A DNA stretch of 64,000 nucleotides from Eutreptiella sp. 'Long Island Sound 2002' (GCA_964036045.1 OZ038383.1:116150431-116214430); one strand, 5' to 3'. Positions 43,530-55,129 are shown, numbered from the stretch's first letter. Made by a program: numbers and translations. Notes: generated by a model not told the origin, from the letters alone.

Positions 43530-44995
43530 GGAGATTGTGACTCCCTAACCCCAACTCGAGGGGCCACGCAACAAAGGGTGGATTGTGAGTCCCTAACCCC
43601 GACCCGAGGGGCCACGCAAAAAAGCGTGGATTGTGACTCCCTAATCCCAACTCAAAGGGCCACACCAGATAGCGTGGATTGTGAGTCAGTAACCACAACA
43701 CGAGGGCCCACGCAACAAAGCGTGTATTGTGCGTCCCTAATCCCAACTCGAGGGGCCACACAACAAAGCTTGGATTGTGAGTCCCTAACCAGAACTCGAG
43801 GGGCCACGCAACAAAGCGTGGATTGTGCGTCCCTAACCCCAACCCGGGGGGCCACGCAACAAAGAGTGGATTGTGACTCTCTAATCCCAACTCAAAGGGC
43901 CACACCAAATAGCGTGGATTGTGAGTCAGTAACCACAACACCAGGGGACACAAAATAAAGCGTGGATTGTGAGTCTCTAATCCCAACTCGAGGGGCCACG
44001 CCACAAAGCTTGGATTGTGAGTCCCTAACCAGAACTCGAGGGGCCACGCAACAAAGCGTGGATTGTGCGTCCCTAACCCCAACCCGAGGGGCCACGCAAC
44101 AAAGAGTGGATTGTGACTCTCTAATCCCAACTCAAAGGGCCACACCACATGACGTGGATTGTGAGTCAGTAACCACAACACCAGGGGACACAAAATAAAG
44201 CGTGGATGGTGAGTCCCTAATCCCAACTCGTGGGGCCACGCAACAAAGCGTGGATTGTGAGTCTGTAACCCCAACTCGAGGGGCCACGCAAGAATGGTGG
44301 GTTGTGAGTCCCTAACCCCAACTGGAGGGGCCACACAACAAAGCGTGGATTGTGAGTCCCTCAGCCCAACTCGAGGGGCCACGCAACAAAGCGTGCATTG
44401 TGAGTCCCTAATCCCGACTCCAGGGGCCACGCAACAAAGCGTCCATTGTGAGTCAGGAACCACAACTCGAGGAGCCACGCAACACAGGGTGGATTGTGAG
44501 TCCCTAACCCCAACTCTAGGGACCATGCAACAAAGCGCGGATTGTGAGTCCCCAACCCCAACTCAAGGGGCTACACAACAAAGTGTTGATAGTGAGTCCC
44601 TAACCCCAACTCGAGGGGCCACGCAACAAAGCATGGATTGTGAGTCCCTAACCCCAACTCGAGGGACCACGCAACAAAGCGTGGATTGTGATTCCCTAAC
44701 CCCAACTCGAGGGGCCGGGCGACAAAGGGTGGATTGTGAGCCCTTGACCCCAACACGAGGAGCCACGCAACAAACCTTGGATTGTGAGTCCCGAATCCCA
44801 ACTCTAGGGGCCACGCAATAAAGCGTGGATTGTGAGTCCCTAACCCCAACTCGAGGGGCTACACCATATAGCGCGGATTGTGAGTCAGTAATCCCAACTC
44901 GAGGGGCCACGCAACGAAGCGTGGATTGTGAGTCCCTAACCCAAACTCGAGGGGCCACGCAACAAAGCGTGGATTATGAGTCCCAAACCGGATGG
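43530..44995 (+). repeat. 48-bp satellite, segment 6 (about 30 units)
   Basis: Same unit and orientation as 17251-23040. Includes two near-identical four- to five-unit blocks (43620-43930 and 43860-44200). Confidence 0.94.
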
Positions 44996-45284
44996 TATTA
45001 CGTTTAGGGGCACAAAGGCCCCCAAGTACTCCAGGCTACGCATCGTGTTGTAGCGCCCCACCCTGGCCTCTTGTCGGCGGTAAGAGTCCCCATGCACACT
45101 GCATGGGGCGCGACCCGGGCAAAGGTGAGAAGAAAATTGCTTTGCAGGGGGCTGATGGCACGGAAGCCCATTTACCCGACCCCCCCGCTCCCCCTCCTTG
45201 GTCGCCATGCCGGGAGGGGGTGTGGGCTGGGGCTTCCCTACCTGCCGTTCCCATGATCCCCACGCCGCGCTAATCATTTTGACT
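44996..45284. other. No recognised feature
   Basis: Unique sequence following the satellite. Short overlapping ORFs only. Confidence 0.4.
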
Positions 45285-46163
45285 ACACATATGCGGGGGA
45301 ATTTTTTTCCGTGAAAAAATTTTTCCTGGCCAAAATTTGTGTTCCGGCGCCTTTGCTGGCAACATCCGTCCTCTCATGTCCGTGGCGTAGTAGTGGATAT
45401 GCTCGGCGCAAATGGTTTGCATCTTTGATTCCAAATGGTAGCACTTTCGGACAAGGTGGGCGTGGGTGTGGCAATTCTGCAGGCACAACAAGTTGCTCCG
45501 TAATTGGGGTGCTTGTCGTGTAGGCATGGTAGGAGTCGATTGCCGGCTGGGATTCCCACTGGACCGTTTTGCCCGGAAAACAGTTAACAATGTGCGTTCC
45601 CGTGGTCAAAGGGGGCGATTCTCTTGCATGACGTGCAAGTGTCGCTGGCTGGTCTTGCAGTGTTGCTCAAACGTGCTACTGCTTGGCCGCACTAATCTGG
45701 ACAACTTTTTCCCGCACAAGCAAAACCAATGGTCACCATTAGAAGCATCGTAAGCCTTTTGGTATTCTTACACATTGTTGCCAGGCCGCACTATTTGCGC
45801 AGAGGAATCCGAAGAAATACTTGGGGGCATGGGTGCTTTTAATGTAGGTGGCGCAATTGGTTGCATTTGCAGTACCCCGAGGGTGTGCAACACTTCATGC
45901 ACATCAGCAGGAGTGGCGATGATATGTGCAGATTGTAGCACTGGTGTAATAACTGCACAATCTTGAGTACGCTTCCGATAGATGTCCTGAAAAGTAGAAC
46001 GGCTGAGTGTGCCCTTGCCGTTGGTACACGCTAGAATACCCAATCTCGCTCTAGCCAAAAACGCGCTACAGCAGCTAGAACGAAAAAAAAGAGCGGGGTA
46101 CGCCGACCCATGGGCATAGGGGTGCGGGGGTATGAAGGGTGCGAATTGGACCCCTATTACCAT
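45285..46163 (-). pseudogene. ORF with a BED-like zinc-finger pattern and in-frame stops
   Basis: One minus frame from 46163 to 45270 is broken only by TAA 45768-45770 and a TGA near 45615. Around the TAA it reads SDSSAQIVRPGNNV*EYQKA, then DHWFCLCGKKLSRLVRPSSS and TFEQHCKTSQRHLHVMQ. The W-x-C-x-C ... H-x5-H spacing recalls BED-type or C2H2-like fingers of transposases, although the Cys pair is closer than usual. Downstream reads LRSNLLCLQNCHTHAHLVRK and HYYATDMRGRML. No catalytic domain seen. Could be a decayed transposase N-terminus. Confidence 0.3.
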
Positions 46164-46232
46164 ACTAGGGGGTCCATGCGTTGCTTTTCAGAAAAACACA
46201 TTTCTGACATGACATTCAACAAGTACAAAAAA

Positions 46233-46292
46233 CCGTTCTAGGACCGTTCTAGCGGCGCTCTAGCGCCGCCCCGCTAGACCGGTCCTAGAACG
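46233..46292. repeat. Imperfect hairpin rich in TCTAG
   Basis: The left arm CCGTTCTAGGACCGTTCTAG pairs with the right arm CTAGACCGGTCCTAGAACG; the centre is GCGGCGC-TCTA-GCGCCGC. Further TTCTAG/CGCTAG motifs follow to 46318 and recur at 47408-47465. Confidence 0.75.
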
Positions 46293-46426
46293 CTTCGCTA
46301 GAAGGACGCTAGAACAAAACCATGCACACACATTTGGCAAGTAAAACACACCAATGTGGGAAGGGGGGGAGTTCCATGAGACATAGACACATGCAAACCA
46401 TCACATTTGGTACATGTCTAGTCATA

Positions 46427-47319
46427 TGTGCGCGCGCGCACACACACACACACACGCACTCACATGCACACACACATTTTGACATAGGCACGGGCACGGT
46501 GGGGGTGCCCGGCCTTCAAGCCCTTAGTGGGGGGGGGGCTTTGCTTTTGTCACACATTTTTCAGGGGGGGGGGGCTTCAGAACTACCTTGGGGGGGGGGG
46601 TGGACTCAGGGGTCTGCGAGGGTGTTCTGTTCTTCGCTTCACAGGTGGTTTTGTGTTGGGTTTTATTGATGTAAATGAGGAAATGCAATTTTGAAGTTGC
46701 ACGTATGCCATGCAATGCTTTGCAGTGTTGTGGTGTGTTGTTGTCTCGTAAGGTGTAAAGTGGTGTCATGTAGTGTGGTGTGTTGTGGTGTGCTGCGGTC
46801 TACTGTAGTGTGTGATCTGCTGTGGTGTGCTGTAATGTGCGGGGGGGGGGGGGGGGGGAGTGTATTGTGGTCATATGACGTGCCCTGTGGTGTGCTGTGT
46901 TGTCATGTGGTGTGGTCGGGTGTCATGTGGTGTGGTCTGGTGTCATGTGGTGTGGTGTGGTGTGGTGGGGTATCTGGCAATAGGGTTGCTTGTGTGGGTG
47001 GTTCAAGGGTGTGTTGGTTGCTTGGCACCTGGGGTTGTTTGGCAGCTTGGGTTGTTTGTTGGGTGTTTGGCTGGGTGGGGCACGTTGTGTGGTGTGTGCA
47101 CCCTGTGGTGTTAGGTGCCGTGTGCTGTTGTGTGCTGTGTGATGTCATGTCTGTGGGTACCATGTAATTACTGCTATTCCAAGGGGGGGGGGGGGGGCTG
47201 ATAACCCAAACCCCCCTGAAAAATGTTTGGCAAAAGCAAAGCCCCCCCCCCCACTAAGGGCTTGAAGGGAGGGCACCCCCACAGTGCCCGTGCCTACGTC
47301 AATGTGTGTGGGTGCATGT

Positions 47320-47375
<56 letters not shown>

Positions 47376-47380
47376 TAATT
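46427..47380. repeat. Fold-back element: long inverted repeat around a GT-rich core
   Basis: The left arm (about 46455-46572) and right arm (about 47211-47325) are inverted copies sharing CA/TG repeats, GGCACGGGCAC, GGGGGTGCCC, TTCAAGCCCTTAGTG, GGGCTTTGCTTTTG and ACATTTTTCAGGGGGG. The core (about 46690-47160) is strongly GT-rich on the plus strand (TGTGGTGTG words). No ORF with motifs. Resembles a fold-back transposable element or MITE; no terminal target duplication was identified by eye. Confidence 0.7.
47321..47376 (+). repeat. (TG)n microsatellite
   Basis: GTGCGTG then an uninterrupted TG tract of about 20 repeats at the edge of the right fold-back arm; mirrored by a CA tract at 46436-46456 next to the left arm. 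Confidence 0.95.
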
Positions 47381-47567
47381 TGTTTTTTTGTTCTACCCAG
47401 GCTATTGTATCGTTCTAGTATTGATCTAATCTAAGCTAGAATGATCTAGCTAGAGTGTTCTAGGCTACGTCAAGATTGGGTCTTCCAGTGTGTACCAAGG
47501 GTGGCAACTGTGCCTGGCCAAATTTTGGCCCTAACGGTAAGTGTCCAAATAGAGTATAGTATATAGA

Positions 47568-48237
47568 CTATAGTATAGAGTGCACCACCACTCGGAGCCC
47601 GCGGAGACCCTTGTACATCAACATAAAACCATCGGTCATTCCTGCTCCCCACACCAATGAGAAACCCTTGTACTCCATCAAAAAGCAAATGCGCGTGGTT
47701 GCTGGAGGAAAGGTGGTTGCACGGCGTAGCAAGGTTTCCTTGGCTTTATCCCAAGGAATTGATTCCGTGTCTTCAAAGGTGATATCCAACAACTTTGGGA
47801 CTTGGAATGATGTACCAGTGCAACTAGCACACAACCCGCCACCTCGTGTGATCCAAGTGGTTTCCGCCCCAATAGCAACACAAATGGCCTCTACGAGGGT
47901 GTACCCCATGACCGGCATAGATGTTGAGGACAATGCCGCTGTCAACAACGTTGTAGAAGTCCTGTATGAGGTAGTGGCACCAGAAACGGGAGAGTCCAAC
48001 ACGCTAAATGGGCTCACAACACCACTGCATTGCACCCCACTAGTGTCCAACAAGCCCACATTGGGGTTCAATATTGCTTGTGCACAAAACCAGTTGAAAC
48101 GTTGCCAATTCAACTGGGGTAAGAAAACAACCTGCAACAGGGGAACGGTGAAGCAGTATGGCATGCAAAGGAGGGATCCCGAACCCTCACCTATGCCGCA
48201 CGTAGTTTGCTACCTGTGCTATTGCTACTATTCCTAG
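47568..48237 (-). CDS. Unrecognised ORF, strand uncertain
   Basis: Both strands are open for about 200 codons: minus 48164-47568 (198 aa) and plus 47611-48237 (208 aa). I slightly favour the minus reading because it gives a balanced composition (TSTTLLTAALSSTSMPVMGY, LVEAICVAIGAETTWITRGG, a CASC pair, KLLDITFEDTESIPWDKAKE, MEYKGFSLVWGAGMTDGFML). The pattern 'LLDI-F-D ... SIPWD' vaguely recalls C-terminal USP/SWIM-like modules of repeat-associated proteins, but I cannot assign a family. No intron or promoter chosen. Confidence 0.35.
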
Positions 48238-48590
48238 AAAAACCGGAAGGTAATTTTGACCAATTTTACTAGAAGCCAAAACTCTTGGGGCCCCACGGCT
48301 AGCACACTCGCTTTGTGGTGGCTGAAATTTGGGCCGACATGGATATGTAGGGGTCCAAATTTGTACCGGCAAAATAGGGAATGTTTGGGGTCCTCAAGAA
48401 GTTATGTAGGCCACGCTTACAGAGTATGAAAAAGCAACTAGTGGTGTTCTTTAGGGGGAAAACTGGGGTTGCGAAACTTTTTTACACATAGGGGTGGGAT
48501 ATTTTTTTCGGGCCGTACCCCCCCTAGGGGGCAGGGGTACGAAAAAACGGTGATACCGCAAATTTTTTTTGCGCCCCCCCCCCCCCCCCG
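48238..48590. other. No recognised feature
   Basis: Moderate-GC sequence ending in a 15-C run; no gene. Confidence 0.4.
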
Positions 48591-48740
48591 TCCCTAACCC
48601 CAACTCTAGGGGCCACGCAATAAAGCGTGGATTGTGAGTCCCTAACCCCAACTCGAGGGGCTACACCACATAGCGTGGATTGTGAGTTAGTAACCCCAAC
48701 TCGAGGGGCCACAGAACAAAGCGTGGATTGTGAGTTGCAG
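48591..48740 (+). repeat. 48-bp satellite fragment (3 units)
   Basis: Three units of the satellite in plus orientation, starting directly after the C run at 48576-48590. This is an isolated copy 3.6 kb from the main array. Confidence 0.9.
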
Positions 48741-49640
48741 CTCCCATTGGTATTTCAGGTGCATATCGCGTAGTCCCAATTGGTTGGGCTTTGCAGGCCC
48801 TGTGTTAGGTTTTTTTTGGCTCCGCGGGGTCTACAAAGCCCAAACCATATTCCCCCCCCATTTTTGCACCCTTTGATCCCCTCTTCATTATGGCGAGGGG
48901 TGCATTTAAATGGGATAGCTCAATTTCTTTTTGGGCACACGCCAATTTACACCGCGATATGTTTTCTAGATTTTTAAGGGGGAACACGTATATACCCCTT
49001 TGCCTTATTTGGATATATTTGAACTGTGCCAATCCAAGTTTCACACTGCTGGGCCCTGAAGAGCCCAGAATGTGCCTCAATGCCAATTTGATGTGTGACT
49101 GGACTGTTACATTTTGATTTGTCTCCCGATGCCATTGTACCTTTGTATGTGGGCACGATTTGGCACTGGCACTTGCACTGGCGTTAAGAACATGGCCTGC
49201 ATCACATCTGTTAGTGTGTCCATGGGCGATGCTATGTGTGTATTCCTACATGTCCTGTTGCACCCATTTCCATTTGGCACTACTAGCAGTGGATTTTGCA
49301 GCACACACATTGCAAAACTGTTACACTTTTTGAGCTTGTGAGATTATTCCGTTTGTGTATTCACTGCAACATTCACAACAGTGGCACAATTGGTCACTCT
49401 GATTTTTGCCTCTGCAATTTCCAACTCCACATGGCCGGGCTCTGCAGAGCCCAGCGGAGTGTCTGCTGCAAAGTTGCCTGTGCAATTTGGAATTTCACAT
49501 GGCTGGGCTCCGCAAAGCCTAGCGGAGTGTTCGCTGCAATTTCTACTTGTGCCTGCTGTATGCCGTGTGCACACATTTTCTTCCACGTGACATCACCATG
49601 TGCCCAGGACATCAATGCAGCAGTGGGCCGTTTCAGTATC
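48741..49640. other. Unassigned region with GGGCTCxGCAGAGCCC palindromes
   Basis: Contains a short two-copy tandem repeat (about 49415-49555, period about 69-75 bp) that includes the palindrome GGGCTCTGCAGAGCCC. Related words occur at 48797, 49050 and 50287. No secure ORF. Confidence 0.4.
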
Positions 49641-49784
<144 letters not shown>

Positions 49785-51590
49785 GCACGTATCCTCGTCC
49801 TCCAGCGGTGCACATGATCGTGCTCTGCTCCATTGCCTGTTCTGCAAGTCCGTTCATGTGCCAGTAGCCCCTTGGCCTCGTGACACTGCCACAACAGAGT
49901 CCTGTTCCATTTTTCAGTTGAAGTCTTATATCAAACTTCGTCTTGTCATCATTTGTACATTTTGAAGGGAGAGCACATAGTCCGTTTACTATTTATGATT
50001 TTCTATTCGTGGATATGTTTTGGACACATCTGGCTGCGGTCAGCACCTGTGCAATTTGAGTGTATTGACGGACCTCCCTTTGTAGGTGCATGTGGGTTAC
50101 ACCTATACGACCACTGACACCAACTGTTTGACTGTGCTGGAGCTGTGAAGGCCGAATGTGAGTGTGCCTGTTTTGTACAGTTCCAAACGGCTGTTCCATC
50201 CATGGGACAGTGAGTGAGGTGCCCTGCTTGTCTTTGTATGTATTTGTGATTGAATTTCGAGGTCAATTTTTCATTTTGCACTGATCGGGGCTTTGCACAG
50301 CTCAGCCTTTCAAATTTGATTGATTTGCCCCCAAATGTGACGAATTTTGTGCAGAGCCCGGCATACTGTCCTAGTCAAATTTGCATTGTGTTCGCAGCGT
50401 TGCAGTGTTGCCTTCATCTCAATAGTGTAGTACTGTCCCTGTGAGTTTGGTTGCAAGAACGCAAAATTCTGCTCTACATTTTCTTTACACTTGTCCCTCG
50501 TTGACACTGTGTATGGACTGTCGTGCCCTGTTACTACCTGTTTCCCGTGGTATCGCATGCACGCTTGTGACAATTTTGGCCTTGTTTGTTGGTGTATATG
50601 AGGTTGGTTTCTAGGCTAGCCCGGTGTGCTCCTCCTATGCCGCCTTCCGGTGCGCACCGGTATTGCATCCGCTCCGGAACACTTGCCGGCTTTCATTGAT
50701 CTTGGACCTCGGCTCTGCCAGCGTGGCATCAAACCCCTTAATGATGCTTTTGAGGCTCTTGATCTCCGTATTCTTTGTGCTCTCCTTCGGTGTAAGCTCC
50801 GTCGCCTTTGCTGCCGCACATTTGCTTGCCTCCTTTTTTCGCTGCATGTTGGCCATCCTTCAACCTTCCTCCTTGCCTTTTGTGTTGTCCCTCTCGCCAA
50901 ATGTTGCCATAACAGCACGGGGGGGGGGGGGGTCTCCTCCCTTTTGTACGCGACTCGCCGCCCAGTAGAAGTGGGCCAAAGGCCCCGGGGGGGGGGGGGC
51001 TGGGCATTGGAGGGGGGGCTCAGGGTGGGGCGATGGTGGGGGGGAGGGGGGGCAGTCGGGAGGGTCGGTTGGGGGGGCGAGGTGTCCACATGGGGCAATT
51101 AGGGGTGGTGGAGGCACACGCTCCGCTTACCTCCCCTTGCCCTCCATCTAACCATAACATCACCATAAACCTAACCCTAACCTTTGCATTGACCTGGTTT
51201 GGCCATGCCAGCCATGTTGCTTGGGCTGAATATCATCCACCAAATTTCGTTAATGGTTGCTTTTGCCACATCATTGCTCCCCATTTTGGACCCCGACACT
51301 CACTGTAACCCTAGCGTAGGGTGAGAGCTTGGGTTAGGGTTAGGCTCATGGTCACCGAGATGATGGAATCAGTCTCGGTTTTACGGGCCTCTTTAGTGTC
51401 TAGAGTGGACCTAACAGGTTTGGCAAGCAAGCAAGCAGCAAGCAGCAAGCAAGCAGCAACCACACGCGAAATGGGGGGAAATCATAGCTCCGTCGTGGTG
51501 CTTTGGGTTCGGCCAAAATTTTGGTGGATGCTACCTATGGGTGTGAGGAACAACAACACAAAGTATGAGCTGGAAACTCAAAGGTGGCGA
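49785..51590. other. No secure gene
   Basis: Mixed sequence with long G runs (50920-50935, 50985-51060) and telomere-like CCTAACCCTAACC (about 51170) and GGGTTAGGGTTAGG (about 51332). ORFs such as 50616-51098 (minus) and 51321-51776 (plus) lack motifs. Confidence 0.45.
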
Positions 51591-52700
51591 CCGGGAACAG
51601 GCGTTGAAAGTGCCGGGCCTCCATTTCAAAATCTGCCAAGTACGGCCAAAATCAGCCTTTTTTTGCCCAAAACCGCCCTAGAACCTGCTGAAAACGGCCA
51701 AATGAAGGGAAATAGTGGCTACTTTACACATGCAGCTAGACTTCCCCGTGCTGAAGGGCCCTGTAGGGCCCCCTAAATCCACAATATGTCCACGAACCGC
51801 CCCCAAAAGGCCCCCAAAAGGCCCAGAATTTGTGCACATTGGCCGCCAACGGCCCCAAACCAAAAATAGACCATATTTTGGGCCACGTGGCTCAAAACGC
51901 GACTTCGAGCGCACCTAATTCACCCGCAAGCACCCACTGTTGGTGGTTTTCACCCCCTCAAAATTGCCCTAACCAACGCCTAGACGCCCATACCTACGCC
52001 CAGTGGGTTGCGGCAAGCTGCAAGAGTTAGCCCAAAGAGGTGGGTGCCAAATGGGTCAACAAGGTTCGCCAGGTGCAAAAAAAAAGACTTTTGTTCAAAA
52101 CTGATCTAGCACCACATGGAATGCCGAAACAAGTGTTTTTGGCGTATTTTGAACTCGTGGTGGCCCATTTTGGCCCTCCTAAAATAAAAAAAAACCTTGA
52201 AAAATGGGTTGTTTTGGTACCAAAAATGGGTCAAAAATGGATCAAAAAAGCGTTTTTCCAAAAATGATCCTAGACCATTGGGGGTGCCTAACCAAGTGAA
52301 ATGAGCCCATTTTGAGCCCATTGCCAGTCATTTTGGCCCCTCCAAAGTCACAAAATGCCGTGATAATGGGTTGTTTTGCGACCAAAAGATGGGTCAAAAA
52401 TGGGTCAAAAAAGTGTTTTTTCCGCAAATGATTTTAGACCATTTGGGGTGGGTAACCAATTGCAATGAGCCCTTTTGGAGCCCATTTTGGGCCACTCCGA
52501 AGTCACAAAATGTATTGAAAATGGGCCGTTTTGGGACCACAAATCAGTCAAAAATGGATCAAAAAAGTGCTTTTGCAGAGATACTTTTGGACGATTTGTG
52601 GTGCTCGGAAAATCAGAATGAGCCCATTGTGAGCCCATGTTGAGCAATTTTAACCCCTCTCAAGGCTCAAAATGGACCAATTTGGGACGACACCTAGTCC
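51591..52700. repeat. Degenerate ~160-bp tandem repeat
   Basis: Three to four diverged copies from about 52040. Each has ATGGGTCAAAAA-TGG-TCAAAAAAG, then a GTTTTT block, a 'GACCATTTGGGGTG' block and TGAGCCCATTTTGGGCC (starts near 52228, 52391 and 52546). The flank 51900-52030 recurs at 53800-53960. Non-coding. Confidence 0.6.
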
Positions 52701-53595
52701 AGCTGTGGCGGCCAAACGGATGAATACAGCTCATTTTGAGCCCCTTTTGCGAGGCTCTCATCCACTTTCCAATGCATACCGCATTTGTCGTTGAAGTCTC
52801 CTAGACGATGTTCCTTCCCCCACGAGTTCGGTCCCAATATTCATTTGTGGTTGATGTTAGGTGTAGGGTGAGGAGCACGTTGAGGGTTGCGGTAGGCGTC
52901 AGCGTCAAGGTTAGGTTCAAGGATAGTGTTGGGGTGCTATAACACCTAGGCGGGGAGGAGTGCTACGTGGGCAAGGGGAATGAAGAAAATTTTGGGCGCC
53001 TTTGGCGCCACCATATGTATGGGCGGTAGCTATTGACCCTTTGTAACTAAGTGGGCCCGGACTGCAGGGGGGGGGTCGCGTACCCAAAGTGAAGAGACGC
53101 CCCCCCCCCCCCCCCCGTGCGTAGCAACCACTTGTTGAGTTGGCGCCCTCTTCATCACACTTCCCTGTGCACTCTGTTTGGGCTCCCAGGCTACTTGCAG
53201 TGCACGGGGGATCAATATGATCACAGGCACTAAAGGCAATTTGTGGGCCCGGGCGGGCGGGTGGGGGGGGGGGGGGCTAGAGTAAGGGCAACGGCCTATG
53301 GGCGTTGAGTGTGAGAGCGGTTCGTTGTGTGGGTCTTGCTTTAGTTGTGGTTCTTAGTGTTGGGTATGCAATGGCAATGCTACCACATGGACGGCCAACA
53401 AAAGCACCTATATATGCCTATGCACATGCATACATTCCCTTAAACCTACTTCCCTTAAACCTAGGTAACAAGCAAGCAACGCGCAAGTGATCATTTAGTT
53501 TTGGCCATTACTTCATCCCAACAAATTGGGCTCTACTCGAGTGTAACCATCCTAGGGCCCAAATGGTGGCCAGGTGGGCCATAGACCACGCCGTA
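52701..53595. other. No recognised feature
   Basis: Includes G/C runs at 53068-53118 and 53256-53276. No ORF with motifs. Confidence 0.4.
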
Positions 53596-54060
53596 TTAAG
53601 AATAGATATATCTTGGGCTACCAAGCTCTCCAAAAGAAGTGGTTTTAGCCCGTTTTGATGACCGTGGTGCCCTATTTTGGCCCTCTGGAAGAGCCCAAAA
53701 TGTCTTTAGAACGGGCAATTTTGGGACCAAAAATGTGTCGAAAATGGTTAAACAATGTGCTACTTCACCACTAACCCTCGACCACTTGGAATGCACCAAT
53801 ACGGCAAGCATCTAGACCACCCGCAACCCCTCACTTTTGTGGTTCCCAACCCTCAAAACTGCCCAAACAAACTGCTAGACTTGCATACCAATGCCCACGC
53901 AAATGCAGTAAGCCACAAGCTCGAGCCCAAATGGGTGAGTGCCAAAATGGGTCCATGGGGGTCCACAAGGGGCAAATTATTGAATCTTTTCAAAATTGGT
54001 AGCCCCCTTGAATAAATCACTCGAAAAAATAAAGTCACAAATGCTGGATTTTATTGAAAA
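53596..54060. repeat. Copy of the dispersed 'TTTTGGGACCAAAAATG' family
   Basis: Shares GGGCAATTTTGGGACCAAAA, CCTCAAAACTGCCC-AAC-AAC, and CCCAAATGGGTGAGTGCCAAA blocks with 51900-52100; an inverted relative lies at 58600-58750. Confidence 0.5.
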
Positions 54061-54840
54061 CGGCGGAAATACAATCACGCACCAATGTTTACGCAATCAA
54101 TCCTAGAAGACGAGAGCAAAATAAACACGGGGAGGCAGTGCATTGTGTGTTCTCTTTGCCTGTGCAATTTTTGGAGCCCTGCCCCGATTGAATTTATTCC
54201 GAACTTCTGCAAACTGTTTTGCCTTAGCAGACTCAGCAGCTTGTTCGGCAACAACTTGTTCAATAACTGTTTGAAAAACTTGTTCCAGAACGGGGTCAGC
54301 AACTGGTTCAGCAACTGGTTCAAAAGCTTATGCAGCAATTGGTTCCACAGCAACTTCAGGTCCATCTAAGTTGCCGTCCATTGAGCTTGAAATACACTCA
54401 TCAAACTCTAGCTCATCATTGTCACGTGCATTATGAAGTAAGGAATGAAAAGGCAAATCCATTGTGTCTGAGGCAAGCAAAAACAAAATCACGCAAGGGT
54501 GAAACAAAATCACGTGGGAAAATAAAATCAGGCACAAAATTCAAATTCACATGTGTGGTTTTAAATGGGAGGTTTGAACCATGAGCTCGTTTTGACCCTC
54601 TTCAGTCCGTCAACCCATAAACCCATGAACATCAGCCATTTAGGGCCAAAAATGGTCCAAAAATAGGTTAAAACAGGGTTTGGAAAATTGATTTGACGTC
54701 ATTTGGGGTGCACAAACAGGTGCATTGTGCCCATTTAGGGCCTATTTCAACATCATTCTATCTCACCTAGCAACCTTCAGGCACCAACTTCTACAATTGT
54801 GGTGTGATGCAGATCCAACCCTAGAGCTGGGGCGAGAAAG
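54061..54840. other. Weak ORFs only; one dispersed-repeat fragment
   Basis: Plus 54085-54369 and minus 54075-54365 overlap and read as low-complexity Asn/Leu or Gln-like repeats because of an AACTTGTTC/AACTGGTTC short repeat (54235-54350). 54640-54740 resembles the 160-bp family. Confidence 0.4.
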
Positions 54841-55020
54841 CTTGGGCATTTGGTAAAACCTAGTAGGCGTTGTAGTTAAACGTAGTAAAATGTAGTAAAA
54901 CCTAGTAAAATGTAGTAAAACCTAGTAAAAACATTTTCTTAAAAAATTTTGTAAAAGGTTTTTTTTACTAGGTAAAAAAGGCAAAATTTTGTAAAAAAAC
55001 TTTTTTTACTTGGTCAATTC
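54841..55020. repeat. CTAGTAAAA repeat tract
   Basis: Multiple AAACCTAGTAAAA / ATGTAGTAAAA words in tandem, followed by T/A-rich sequence. A second tract of the same words lies at 56150-56330. Confidence 0.75.
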
Positions 55021-55129
55021 CCGGCCACTGTTGCCAGCGGCGCCCCACCCAGGCCGAACCATGCATGTTGTGAAGAAGGAGTTCATGTATGTTTCGAAAC
55101 CCTTTGGAGGAGAGGGGGGGGGGGGTTTG

